Part shown: positions 32,730 through 44,882 of the stretch, in pieces
Layout of the letters: every line of letters begins with the position of its first letter
Numbering within the stretch: the stretch's first letter is position 1
DNA from: Coprinellus micaceus
Lineage: Eukaryota; Basidiomycota; Agaricomycetes; Agaricales; Psathyrellaceae
Assembly: GCA_951394405.1 (NCBI GenBank)
Contig: OX596340.1
Span: 3,410,001-3,474,000 of the forward strand
Direction: 5' to 3'
DNA length: 64,000 nt
Translations under genes and position numbers: made by a program
Notes under the pieces: model-generated
The model's input: the letters and a program-made list of their open reading frames with translations, nothing else
Databases searched by the model: none
Told to the model about the DNA's origin: nothing

Positions 32730-34727
32730 TCACAACGCATACCTAAACCAAGCACTCTTATCCCCAAGGCCCTCCTCCTCCACCGCCCTACTCTCCAGCT
32801 TCTCCCTCCTCACCTCCTTCCTCCTATTCTGATCCCACAGATACCACATATTCACCCCACTCACCACGAACATCGCAACTGAGAACACCAGCAGCGTCCT
32901 CGTCGCGATAATGTACCTCGGTGCAGGGGAGAGGGCGCCAAGGAGCCAAGTCGCGAGAATGCCCCCAGAGTTGGTCATGATGAAGCCGATGGCGATAGCG
33001 GTTGCCCGTCGGGTGTGGGGGGCGGCGTTGTTGGCTGACCAGGTGGAGAGGGTGGGTGCAGAGAGGTACGTGCCGGGTATTGAGAAGAAGAGGGAGGTAT
33101 ATTGGATCTTGTGGACAGGAGAGACTGGTGACAGTAGCCGTGAGCGGAGGGGCGAAGCAATTACCGGAAAGACGTACCGAGGAACATCGCAAATCCAATG
33201 ATACAGAGGACAAAGGAGAACATGCAGACGAAACCTCGGCAACGGAATCGGTCGGAGATGTATGCTCCAGCCATAGTTACTGAACCGTTAATAGTTATTA
33301 ACACTACGCAATAGAACAGTATAGCGTAGACAACGCACCGGCAAATGCGACAGCGAAGGGTGGTACGCTCATGAGTTGGGCTCTCGAAGCGGTATATCCG
33401 AGGCCAGCAACGATGGAAGGCGTAAAGCTACGAAGAAGCCTAGTTAGCCTTTCATAGAGAAACAAAAGAGTAGCAACGCACTAAGCAAGGCCATAAAGCA
33501 CAGTTCCTAGCCGAAGCTGAGTTAGCCTCTACCTAGTAGTTCAGAGGAAAGCTCACCATCCATGAAGAACACGACCGCAAGCATCCACACCTGAGGTAGT
33601 TTAAACGCCATCCCCACCTCCCTCCAGCTGAACGCATCGGCTTTCTCGTCATTTCCGGTCGCCCCATCCTCCTTGAGCTTCTGGACGACGAAATCCTTCT
33701 CCGCTGGAGAGAAGAACCGAGCGTGTGCAGGAGACCGCGGGAGGAGGAAGAATGAGCATAGTCCGAAGACGACTGTGAAGATGCCTTCGAGGATGAAGAT
33801 CCAGGACCAGCCCGGTTTGTTGCCTATACCGTGCATGTTGATGATTCCGAAGGCCAGAAGACCTGAGAAGGCGCCGGAGATTGAGGCCGCAGAGAAGAAG
33901 ATGGAGATCCTAATGGGACGCGATCAGCATTAATAAGTAGGCGGGATAAAGGGCCGGAGGCTCACCTCCATTGCAAACGCTGCCGCGGATAAAAGAATGA
34001 GAGGTAAAGAACGAGTCCTGGAAACACGCCACCTGTGAAGGGTCGTCAGCGCCTGTCCTCAAACAAACGTCTTGAGCCGCATACCCTCAAGAAGTCCGAG
34101 GAAGAAGCGCGCAACCAGAAGGCCAGAATAGCTCGTTACAACGCCTAATACGCTTTTAGAGGTCCGCGTCGCCATCGATGCGAATATGAGGCGTACCTTG
34201 TAACGTTGTTACTACACCCCATAGCGTCAACATGGTGGGTAGCATGAGATTTGGGCCAACCGTCTGAAATCATGCGTTCAGCCGCGCCCAGGATTCGGGA
34301 AACGGACGTACCTTGAGCAGTAAGTTTGACGGAAGTTCAGCGATGATATATGGGATGTATGTGACAGTCAGAGCGATGCTATACTGGTAGTTCGTCATCT
34401 TCAGGTCCTTTTGCAAACCAGCAACTCTGGCATTCCCAAGATTCGTCCGGTCCTACCCATATGCATCAGCAACCAATACGAGCCTCTAACCTCATCAATA
34501 CTCACCAAAAACGAAAGGAAGTAGAACATGGTTACCACAGGCAGAATCCACAGATCCAGCTTCAGCCAGACCCGCTTCTCCAGCGCTGGATTAGCTGGGC
34601 TCGGAGTGACTAGTCCATCGGAGGTGTGTAGCGAATGGCTTGGATACCCGGAATCAGGACTGCTCGAGTCGTGATGGCGCTTCTCTGGGTCGTGATATAA
34701 CTCTGGGCTAGAAAACATCCTATCCAT
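32730..34727 (-). CDS. MFS permease, anion:cation symporter family (Dal5/Tna1-like)
   Basis: About ten exons on the minus strand. The start is MDRMFSSPELYHDPEKRHHD; the first membrane segment is in LDLWILPVVTMFYFLSFL, followed after an intron by TNLGNARVAGLQKDLKM, the family hallmark. Further parts are YIPYIIAELPSNLLLK, RFFLGLLEGGVFPG, GWSWIFILEGIFTVVFGLCS with SFFLLPRSPAHARFFSPAEK, the central loop with FSWREVGMAFKLPQVWML, and the C-terminal half (LSTWSANNAAPHTRRATAIA, an MFS-like NxxxHTRRA signature). It is a plasma-membrane proton-coupled uptake system of the ACS family, whose members take up allantoate, nicotinate, pantothenate or similar anions. Which one cannot be read. It ends WFRYAL at 32730. 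Confidence 0.85.
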
Positions 34728-36076
34728 CTTTCACCACAAGGAGGTTGAACCACCAGCAGAACAGAGCTGACGACAACGGTGACGAACAGAGACGACAAGC
34801 GACGAGGAGGGGAAAGGAAGGAACAGTAGGAGAACGACATTCCCGGAAGCGAAGCATTATAAATACCTGGGGCGTCGAAAGGCACCACCAGCCTTGCCCG
34901 GCCGGTCTTGAAACTTCCTTTTTCGCTGGCGGGGTTAGTGTATGTTGCTTCTTTACCTTACGTGACCAGACTTCCAGCGATTCGGCGCAACGTGGGGTCT
35001 TCAATCCCCTTTGGCGCCTAGTGCGAATCCATCGCTCCCCGGACGCCTATTTCTGGACCTGAGCCAACTGAGCGCATGTTCGTAACTTCAGTTTCGGTAA
35101 GCGGACTGTAATCATACAATCCAATCAAACATGAACATCACTTCGAATAGAATAGCACTTACCTGTCGGCTTACTCAGGGGGTTTACTCGATTCAACCCG
35201 GCTTTTAGAGAAACCGAAGAACAGCGATGAAAGAGGCGCGATACGCTCAATTCTGAGAGCTCTGGGGAAATGGGCGCTTTATCTCCAAGAAACACGTAAA
35301 TTGCGCTGCGATGGTGATGGAACGAGGAAGAGAAGCGCTGGTTCGGCTCGTTCAGGCCATCCTGCGCCGGGGGTTGCCGAGGGTCGTCGGTAGGCATCGC
35401 TCTGGCCGACGGCGTTGGACATCCCGTAGAGCTATTCAGCTGCTTCAGCCTTCTAGATTCAAAGCGTGAGTTTATGCAATATATACGGATCGTTCATAGC
35501 TCGGAAGGTTACACCGCGGCAAATATTTCCGCACCGAATTGAGGCGCCGGCCTTCTCGATCAAGCGCCCACCCGATACGCCCCTATCCATGCAAGACCCG
35601 CCTCGATAATCGAAGCAATAGTGCCCTGTTGCTGGCAACGAAGCTGTGGCGAAGATCGAGCGACAACCCTCAACCCAAGCGACACGCCCTCAACTTTGCA
35701 CATCTTTGATGTTCGCTCAACGTCATCCAGAAATGGGGTGTCAAAGCAAAGCGTTCTGGACGGACCCGGGGTCTAGGCCAATTGGGTCAGCATGCACGTC
35801 CCAGAAGACCGATGTTCTGGGGGGAAGGAAGGAAGGTAAGGCTGGGTGGGGGGAAGGAAGTGGAAAACGAGGTAGTGTGTATTAGTGGCCACTGGCGGGG
35901 CTCAGCGAGCAGACGATAATTTATAATAGTTATGAAGAGCGTATCGTAAGGGACAGAAACAGTTCGGAAGACACCAGGAGTCCCAGACATACTGGAAGAG
36001 ATGGCTTGAGAAGGGCCGTACACACCGGCAGGGATGCCCGCAGAGCGAATACGTTTGTAGAATGAGCGGGAGTGGG
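34728..36076. other. Intergenic stretch, about 1.35 kb
   Basis: No supported gene. GGGCGCTT at 35272-35279 and its reverse complement at 35562-35569 face each other about 290 bp apart. Confidence 0.45.
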
Positions 36077-37979
36077 TCATATTTTGTTTCGCGTCCGGGG
36101 ATCCGAGCCCAGCGTCGCGTCGACTTCCTTCAAGTCGTTGGTTGCGGTATTGTTCTCCAAATCCGAGGTGGAAGGGAAGCGGTTCGTGCTCGTCGGTTCC
36201 ATCTCGTAACTCTGTGAGGCATACTCTTGCCCTTCTTCAAAGATCGAGTTCTACCAGCGCAGTGGTCAATTCACGGCGTACGAAGAACGATCGCACTCAA
36301 CGCCTGCTCACCTGGTGATGAAATTGGAGGTTGATACTCATAGTGCCGGTCTGTACAGGCCAAGAGTGAGTGTCTATGTAACACCAATGAGGAAGGAGAA
36401 CTCACATCGACGCCTCTCATCGGGGTTCTCTGCGGCTCGGTCCCAAACAGCAGGTTATGCTCCGCGGGCCCGTTTGCTAACCGGCCCCACGCAGCCCTGG
36501 CGTTTAGAGTCGACATCAACGCGTTGGTGTATAGCTTCCCCAACGCGAAGTCCCAGATGAAGTTTCTGTTTATTCGGGTCAGTCGGAGGTGATCAAGTAG
36601 CCGGGAAGCTGGACGTTGAACGCTGCGAGCGTACATAGTTGTGTGCTGACAATACCAAGAACGTAACGTGGCAGGGTGTCAGTAACGCAAAGAAAGAGGG
36701 AAGGATAAGCACGTACAGGAAGCAGCAGGAAACAGATAACGTCGAGCAACGCAAAGATCGCGGTCACCATCCCGGTTTGGATGGTGAGTCTAATGATCTG
36801 TGCCCGGGTATCAGTAGCTCCTCGTGCTTTGAAGCCCCACCGGCCACCTACCTTGTTAATCGCACCATCCGTACTCGAGAACCCCGTCTTCCTTCTCGAC
36901 TAAATCGTCCCGTCAGCCTTCCTTCCCCTGGGTTCCGCCAATGCCGACTCGACCACTCACCAAATACCACACCAACGACACCGTAATCACGACGTCCCCA
37001 ATCGCACTCGCGACTAGCCAAAGCATCGCTGGCCAGTGCAACTCTGGTTTCCTCGAGAACTTGCGGATTTGGGTCACGGTAACGCTGAGCCACATGCCCC
37101 CACCGAACGCAGTGAGGGCGAAGGCGACGATGATGAGGGAGAGCCAGGTGGCTTTACTGATGATTCGGATGCGCCAGGCGACGAATATTTGGACGGGGGT
37201 TGAGATGATCACGGTGAGCGCGGGTTCTTCGAGACGAGGACCATGTTAGCTCTACAGTGAATGGGGTTTTCGGAACTCTGTCAACACGAGGCATACCTGC
37301 GGCGAGCACTGCAAGAGGAAGTAAGCAACATTGCAGTATCCTCTTGACCCAAGGTTGAAAGAAAACGTACTGGTTGGGAAGAATGTGATGGCTTCTTGTG
37401 TTGCGTACCTTAGAATGAGCGGTTCGTATATCATGTGTATGTCGAGTATAGTATTGACAGTCTCAGCGAAGAAGAGGAAGAGGATCTGTGTAGCACAACC
37501 ATATCAGCCCTCGATCCTGGGGCGGACGTAAACACATGGACGGGCTCACAAAGAGGCGGATCCATGGTGGGTCCCTGTGCAGGGGAGGGAAGATTCAGAT
37601 TGGCGGCTGGAGAGTTTTAAGGTACCTGGCACACCTTTTGTACGTCTGCGCATAGACGAACGCCTTGTATAAGGTTTTCAGTGCGAGATATTACGGCAAA
37701 TGCGACAGATAGCCCCATACCTGCATCACGAGAATCTATGCGAAGCGTCTCAACAAGCTTAAGGATCGAAAGCCGAAATGAGTGGTACGCACTCCGTAAA
37801 GTATTGTGTTCAGAAATACGCCTGGGGCCAATGTTCACTTCAACGTACATTGATCACCGAGTTTGGACACAAATACCAATGAGCATTGGGCCAAACCTGA
37901 CGATAGAGGTCAGATAGGCGCAGGTAAACGAGGTTGTAGAATGGTCTACGCACAATAGAGGGATCGGTGGAGCGCCCAT
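36077..37979 (-). CDS. Seven-TM DUF6534-type membrane protein (2)
   Basis: The first exon encodes MGAPPIPLL, joined across an intron to FGPMLIGICVQT. Later exons give LYKAFVYAQTYK, ETVNTILDIHMIYEPLILRY, FFPTMLAAEPALTVIISTPV, QIFVAWRIRIISKATWLSLI, KPELHWPAMLWLVASAIGDV and the family end IWDFALGKLYTNALMSTLNA. The splice plan around FFPT|MLAAE|P uses the same tiny exon as gene 1. The cytosolic tail contains EQEYASQ-like acidic/Ser stretches and ends near NKI at 36077. Function unknown for the family. Confidence 0.82.
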
Positions 37980-39134
37980 CCTGATGATCCTGCTGTTTTC
38001 CGCCAGGCTTAGAGCCAAAACGCTTTGATTTTCATCACCGACAGCCCTCCCTGCTTTGGCGCCTGCGCGTGAAGGTCAAACACCAGTATGGGTTCGTAAA
38101 TCTAAACCTCAGCGAAAAGACGATGGGAAAGGGAAAGGAAGATCAATTCAAGTTTCCGAGCAGATATCCGTGTATCCATGTCATGCCCAAACCCAAACCT
38201 AAAATAGCACGTAACATCGTCATGCTGGGTGCCAGCACGAGGCAACGAAGCAGCCTCCCAAATACACAGAAATAGACGACCGTTCGCACATCGCCGGCGC
38301 TGAATAGCCAACCCTCAAGTACCCGCCGCAAGGTCTGATGAAACAGCCACTCTAACCCCCTTCGATAGGACTCGCGAGGCTGCCTTGTCCCTTGAGCTAG
38401 CACGAGACGAGTATCCATCCGTCTCAAGACAGACTCACTTTAGATGGAAGACTACTCCTTCTACCCCCCATTCCACCCTGCCCTGGACACACACGCCTCA
38501 GCTTCTTGTCATTCTACGCGGACATTCTGGTCGCCCTGCTGTGTTCTGAAGGGCCCTTCTTGCAGTTCCCATTGACCTCTAGGATGGACACAATGGGAAG
38601 AGCTGCAGTGTTGTGTTCGCTACCTTGTTGCCCACCTGTTCCGTAATTCGAAGTTGCAACGTGCAGAGAAGATGGACTCTATATGAAGACGAGATGGGTA
38701 CCAGAGCCTTCGTCCGGCGTTCGAGGAGCTGCGCATGGAACCATATAAGGGCCAAGTCGAAGAAACTGAGATTGGGGTACGGAAGCAAGGAAAACAAGTT
38801 GAACGAGCTCGATGATGGTGGCGGTCAAGGTGTAAAAGCCGCATCCCAACGCACATCCCCTCTTTGATTACCGGCCAGCCGGCTCTTTCCGGAGCGGAGC
38901 GACGGGCGCCTATTTGAAAGTATTTTTCCTAGTGTCGCTCGTGGACAGGGGTTCCTGGGATCATATGCGAAAGGTAAGAGGGCCACTAATGCGGCTAATT
39001 GGGACAGCCGTTTGCCGGTAGGCAGTGGTATGCCAATACATAGAGAACGACGATGGGTGAACAATTAGCAACCTTACGCTGGGTTCCGCCTACCTAGGTA
39101 GTACCCATAACCGAGGTTCTTGATGGGTATAGAT
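37980..39134. other. Gene-free stretch upstream of the FunK1 fragment
   Basis: I looked here for the kinase N-lobe and catalytic HRD loop and found neither. No other gene supported. Confidence 0.45.
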
Positions 39135-39990
39135 GCGTTCTTATTGACCTCGACTTAGCCGTTAAGACGGAGGCTGGCAAGTCCCCCGTTCCACCGAATC
39201 CTGGAATGGTGCGTACATCTTGGATACTTTCCTGCCGCGCAACCGCTAAAGGGACGAACGAAAACAGGGAACTCGGACGTACCAGTCGGTCTCGGTTCTA
39301 CGATGCCTAGACGTTCCGCCGCCCTGTTCTCCCCAAGATTACTTGGATGACCTGGAGTCGTTTTTCTACGTTCTCTGCCACATCGTGTTCGTATTCACGG
39401 CGCCTGGGGTTTTGGTGACTCGGCCACCTGAGTTTATGGAGAATTGGAACTCGGGAGACGAGAGGCACTCTGCGGTGAGCAAGACGGTGTTTGTGCTTCG
39501 TATACTTCGGGCCTCGAGACTCAACAGAGGGTTCTGGGGAGAGGCCATCGTCGAGCTCTTGAAGGAATTTCAAGCCGTCATCGGTGCGATTCTCCTCGCG
39601 AAAGACGGTGTTGCGGAAGGCATGGATTATGTGGCAGAGGAGGAGAAGCGTGCGGCGTACGAAGAGATCGCGAGCCGTGCCGGCGGTTACTTCGACAGTG
39701 TCAAGGCCGCGTTCGACAAGGCTATCCGGATGCTCGAGGAGGAAGGCCTTTGCCCAGCCGAGATGGAGCCGTACCCGGAATATTTCTTGGAACCCGTGGT
39801 TATGACCTCCATCCCAGGTCCTGGTGCTGATTCCCCCTCAGATCCGTGGGTTCCCATCGTCTACGAGTTGGAATCATCAAGGGAATCCCTCCCGCTGGTG
39901 TATAGGACTCGAAAGCGGCCTTCGGACGATAGTGACGACGAATGTGACTCCGCTTGCAGGAAGCGGCTTCGAGCTGAAGCCGCAATTTAG
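39135..39990 (+). pseudogene. FunK1-type protein kinase, C-lobe only
   Basis: The first exon piece (to 39208) has VLIDLDLAVKTEAGKSP, the activation-loop block in which Asp-Leu-Asp stands for DFG. Removing a 59-nt GT-AG intron (39209-39267) joins it to GTRTYQSVSVLRCLDVPP and DYLDDLESFFYVLCHIVFVF, blocks that are diagnostic of the fungus-specific FunK1 kinase family. An acidic/basic tail ends SACRKRLRAEAAI, a possible nuclear localisation signal. The glycine loop, the ATP-binding Lys and the HRD loop are absent upstream, so it cannot be an active kinase as it stands: either a 5'-truncated relic or a mis-split gene. The remaining frame is fully open. Confidence 0.7.
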
Positions 39991-42055
39991 CCAAATTCCA
40001 TCTCGATCTCTTGCAATGCTACTTCGTTCGTACCGTCTTGTTCAATCCGTAATTTTGCTCAAGGTTCATTGATCATTCTCCTGACCCGTTCTCGCTACTC
40101 AACTTCTTCATACACACCCATTCAGTTGTACCGTCATTGGACCTCGGACTAGATTGTACCCAACTTAGCTGCATATATATGCACCATTGGCCACATCTGT
40201 CAGGGGGCCATGGTCACGATCGCTGGCTCGACGTGACAGGAAGCCTCTAAGGTCTAACACAGACAAACACCAGTCATGTATATAACCCCCCAAACCCATA
40301 GACTTCGCTCGGTCCTTTCCATTCTTCCACCATCACATCGCTCTCCCTGGGTCCTCCCTCAAGTTTCCCGACTCGCTGCGCGATACGGCCAAAGGACACT
40401 AGAGGGAATTCTGCTGGTCCTGATGCGATCGAGGCAAGCTAATACCCTGGTTCCCTCGCTCTACATTCGCAGATACTGTAAGTCACCCACTATTTTGTTT
40501 CGAGGCGCATATAGTGACCCGAATGGTCTTTTAACGCCGTTTCTTTTCCAAGGGCGCAGGGCGATCGCTCCCGGTGCCTATGTGCTGGTCCTGGGCGCCA
40601 ATCAACAGACTATTCTTATCTGTTTTGCATCCGTTCTGGCCAACGTCGAAGCCCCAACGCGTTCAGAAGGGCATTTATCACGAGCGAGTTCTTTCATATT
40701 GGAAGTGGTATTGCCGTATGTCCGAGATTGACTCTGGTCGTCGGCGTCCCCGACCCTCTCTTTTTTTTCCTGCAGTGCGCCCACAGGGGATCCTCGTCGT
40801 AGAAGACTGACCCGAGTTCCCCTTGGGCCGGGATAGGCTCGAGTATACGACCGTGTCATTGGGTCTGAATCACAGGAACCCAAACATTAGGGTCCTTCGA
40901 AGCCGCGGCGATGTTCCTGGGCGATGAGATGCCAGAAAAGATTACGGTACCTGATTTGAGAGGTGGATCCCTCGAGCTGACTTGCATCCGATTGGTCGCC
41001 CGGGTGAGGGTAGGTGAGGATCGGGGGTTAGATGTGGGCCTCACTTTGGAGGATCAACGGGAGGGGAGTTTTGGGGAAGTGCAGAAGACCTGCGCTTCAC
41101 GAGAGTGGTGGAGAATACGAGGCCCCGATTGGCAGGAAAGATGTCTTGGGACAGCTGAGTGAAGGGAGAAGCATGGAGGCGGTGGGGTGGAATCCTGGGG
41201 GAGTGGAAGAGTTTATAATTGGAGGACTTGAATGTGGGGTCAGAGGCCATACAGTCTAGCGTTCGTGAGCTCCGCGCAGGCTGCTGGACAAAGGCAGCTT
41301 AGCTTGGGGGCTTGCATGTAGGTCAAGTGTTTAATTAACCTTCTCATTGGCTGACGCCTCGCTCTTACAGTGGAAACAACAAGGTTTTGAACGCGTCGAC
41401 GCAACGCGTTTCCTCGGCAGCCCCTATTTCGGGACAGGCACACGTGGCTACCCCACATCTCGATCCGTCCTTGGCGCGGGTCCCATGAGCTCGGCCAATC
41501 TTGGACCAATCTGGGGACAAGGCTTCAGACCTCGACGTCGAGCTAGACGACGCCTGGCGACCCTTAAGTCCATCTGACGATGGTGTAGCCAGCCCAAGCC
41601 GACCCACTGAGCGCTCAAAGCGGATATCTCAGCGCCGATATATTTCGACGTGAATCGGGGTTGATTTCGCAACACTTGAACGCTACACACGATCATCGAA
41701 CGAGTCGAAGAGCAAGCAAGCTTGAAGGTTGGCGGCATCCACAAGGGCTCCGGTGAATACACACAGGCAGTGTTCTCGGCTTACGGCGAGCAAGGTGAGC
41801 CTTCCATTTATGCGTTCATGCTTCGTGTCACCCTTACGGAAGCCCTCTCAAGTTAGGCAAAGGTCGTTTTCGTCTGGAAGTATTTCATTGAAGCTTACCG
41901 GGGGTCACAAACCATTCTCTCCCATCTTATCCACCTCTCAATCCGGCGTATCGCAGCGTCAAGACTCGTTCTTCTCATTGGTTGAAATCTCCGCAAGCGC
42001 TTCATTCCCAACGGCCGCACCTACCATCCCCATCCCTCAGCTCCAGAGCGCTACC
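39991..42055. other. Long stretch without a supported gene
   Basis: A 151-residue frame at 40276-40731 and a few smaller ones lack family similarity. TATATA-like strings stand near 40172 and 40278. I see no repeat. Confidence 0.4.
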
Positions 42056-42515
42056 ATGGCATCTGACTCGCCGAAGACTGCTCCTGCTGACTCCTCGCCC
42101 AGACCAGACCCGAGTACATCCAGGCAATCTACAACGACGCAATTGCCCCCATACACCTCTTCCTCGTCCCCTAAAGTCGCAAAGCCGCGGACATCAACGA
42201 ATCCACATACCCTTCGTCCCGGTACGAACCCGCGGCTCAAGTTGACGTTGCCGCCGCCTCCTTATCCTTATGCCTCCGCTGAGGTACTACCCGGTAACTC
42301 AGTTGGAGGAGGGGACGATGGCCTTCGGAACGAGGATGTGGGGGAGGAGGGACAGTGGTTCTGGTACGAGGGCAAGAGGGTGTACGTGGGAGGTAATCAC
42401 CGCAGAGTACAGAGTAATGCAACGAAAGGTGAGTCTGCATCCTATTCGGTCTGTTGGGACCTTTTGTTATAAGGAAGGGACACGAGTTGGGTGCTATTGT
42501 CATTCAGCACCCTAA
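42056..42515 (+). CDS. Small Pro/Ser-rich hypothetical protein
   Basis: The frame from ATG 42056 reads MASDSPKTAPADSSPRPDPS, continues with a Pro-rich segment (LKLTLPPPPYPYASAE) and the block GQWFWYEGKRVYVGGNHRR. A donor at 42429 and acceptor at 42507 would give a stop at 42513-42515; unspliced, the frame ends at 42472. Both give about 125-140 residues. An upstream in-frame extension exists to 41729. It could instead be a 5' exon of the RING gene downstream, but I found no frame-keeping splice. No domain recognised. Confidence 0.45.
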
Positions 42516-42680
42516 CTAGTCTCGTGTACTCCCTCTTTCTTCACTCTATTCAACCAGCCTACTATTAGTAGCATTGAATACTAACTGATTGTTTTTGCTC
42601 CTTCTATACCCTCATCCGCCCTTCGGACCTTGGCCCAACTCAATTGTCGATTCCCCACCTTAACAATTGGAACCTACGCC

Positions 42681-44636
42681 ATGCAAACCTTCTCCCATCC
42701 CAATCTGGATCTTCACCCAATACGGTCAACGCCTCCTAACAATCGACGGCCCTACACCTCCTCCTCTGCCTACCTCCCGACACCGCCATCCTCATCGGAT
42801 TCTTCGTCATCGGATTCCGATTCATCCTCCTCCACGCCATCGTCCCCCGACACGCCACGCAACGAACTCGACCGCGACGTCCCGTCGTCTCCTCCCCCTC
42901 CGTACCCTGGAATTTCTCCACCCGCCTCTCCCGACATGACGGTGACGATGCGCCTCCGCCACGCCCGACCGAAACCTACCGTATCGTGTTCGCCGTTCCC
43001 GTGCTACGATCCTCGGGCACCATCTTCGTCCTCCGCATCGTCCTCGGTATCGTTCTTCATGCGCCTACCTCCACTCTCCCCTATATCACCTACAACGTCT
43101 CGCCGTCGCCTTCACTCCATCTCAGAATCACCCATGGAATCTTCAGACACGCTGCCTCCGCCCGAGGATCAAGAAGTTGAGATGAACATCGGGGACGACG
43201 AATACGATTGCGGGTATGCGATGGACTTGGGGGCTGAGAGCCCCAGTCCGAGTATCGGTGGTACGCCAGGGTTGGGATCGCGATCGTCTTCCAGCTCGCT
43301 TTTCCCCTCCACATCGGTGTCGTCCATCTCCCCGTCCTCTTCGATGTCCAGCCAAGACGCTCGGCTCGCAGAAAGCATTACAAGGAAGCCTGGAGGTGCT
43401 GGAGCTGTGTATAAGCGGGAAGTCGAGTGCCAGGAAGAGGCAGGCGACAGGTTAACGAGGGAGTGGGCTGTTGCTGCTGGGATGGCGTCTGTCGTTGTGG
43501 AGCCTATGTTGTCTGGGAAGAGGTCAAGGGGACCATCTGTGTCGGCGGCCTATCCTCCCGTTACAGGGTCGACGCAAGTGAGCAGGCGGAGTAGTCGGAG
43601 TGCGCCGCAGTGGGACGAGGCGGATAGGGATTGTGGGATCTGTTTCGAGTATGCGGTTAGGCCGGCGAGAACGTTGTGTTGTGGAAAGTTGTTTTGTCAG
43701 GAACATCTTGAGGATGTGAGTTTCTCTCCCGCTTGCGCTATTTCCCTGGATGATTGCTGACCACCTATTCAGTGGCTTAGCGGGCCCAACGCCTCTGGGC
43801 TCTGCCCGAACTGCGACGCGGAGTGTTCTTTGGAGACGGACGTTCTGTCTTTGTCGGCTCCCAAGCTCGTCAAGCAGAAGTCAGTGAAATCGTCGACGGG
43901 TGGAAGGAGCTCAAGTAACACGACAAGGCGAGTCAGCTCCTCCAGACTCGGGCTCGAGCCACCATCAATAGACTCCAGAAGCTCATCGTCACAACCTCTC
44001 CTTCTTTCCGCTTCGGCATCCGTTTCCGCTGACGACCCTCCGTCACCACAACTTCCGACGTTCTCCACCACGCGCACATCTGCGGCATCGACACCATTCT
44101 CCCCAACGATGTATCTCAACGTCCCGCAACAGACGCTACTGAGCCCACCGCCGTCTAGGCCGTTTTCGAGAAGCCCCACTCCTGGTCAGCTCAGCCCTAG
44201 ATCGTTGCTTTTGACGTCGCAGCAGCAGTATGAGAGGTTGTTGGCGCAGGAACATAGACCCAGTAGTCCGCTTTCGACGAACTTGCCAATTGTGAACCCG
44301 TTTGATTCCGTTGTCGTTAGTGAAGATGTCCTGGGAGGTGCAGAAGCGCTGGGGTCGAGGCGCGGGGTGAAGAGAGAGGAGAGTGGGATGGGGTACTCGC
44401 CGGTGGAGTTTCCATCGAGTGGGAGCATTGTTGAGCTGGAGGACGGAGATACGGATTCGGAGAAGGGGTATGGGTCTGGGTACAGGGGAAAGGAGAAGGA
44501 TAATGATATGGGGATGTGGGCTGGGTTGGGCAAGGGGAAGATGGTGAAGGAGAGCGAGGCGGATCCGGCGCATGCGATGAAGCATGCTGCGAGTTTAGTT
44601 GGGTGTTTGGTGGTGTTGTACCTCGTTGTTCGGTGA
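42681..44636 (+). CDS. Tail-anchored RING-finger protein
   Basis: Exons 42681-43715 and 43773-44636 give 632 residues. Residues up to about 315 are Ser/Pro-rich and disordered. The zinc-binding part, CGICFEYAVRPARTLCCGKL then FCQEHLEDWLSG and CPNCDAEC, has the cysteine/histidine spacing of a RING or RING-like finger and is interrupted by the intron after Glu-Asp. A long Ser-rich linker follows, then a C-terminal hydrophobic segment (AASLVGCLVVLYLVV) next to the last residue, the pattern of a tail anchor in the ER or outer mitochondrial membrane. A role as a membrane-bound ubiquitin ligase is inferred. Relatives with this plan exist in Agaricomycetes, but I know no assigned substrate. Confidence 0.72.
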
Positions 44637-44882
44637 GAGATTGACATTGTGGTTTTTGCATCTACAATTTTCCTCCTCTGTTTTCGCTCATGTTTTCCCT
44701 TCTGCATGCTGGATCTCACGATCTTCCCGACATCCGTATTTGTATCGCGCTTTTGGTTCGTCGTGCTTGACATCTGTTTCTCAGTTTTCGTGCTTTGATT
44801 CCTGCTATTGTACATATATGTTTACGACCATCACGATCTCCTTTCGCGTCCAATCCTATCATCTCTTCTGTCCCTGACCACC

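Noticed and set aside
39209..39267. Frameshift in the FunK1 fragment
   Set aside because: The frame change is explained by a normal 59-nt GT-AG intron that joins the two conserved blocks.
40276..40731. Gene of 151 residues
   Set aside because: The presumed ATG lies within a TATATAA-like string, and the protein shows no domain or helical pattern.
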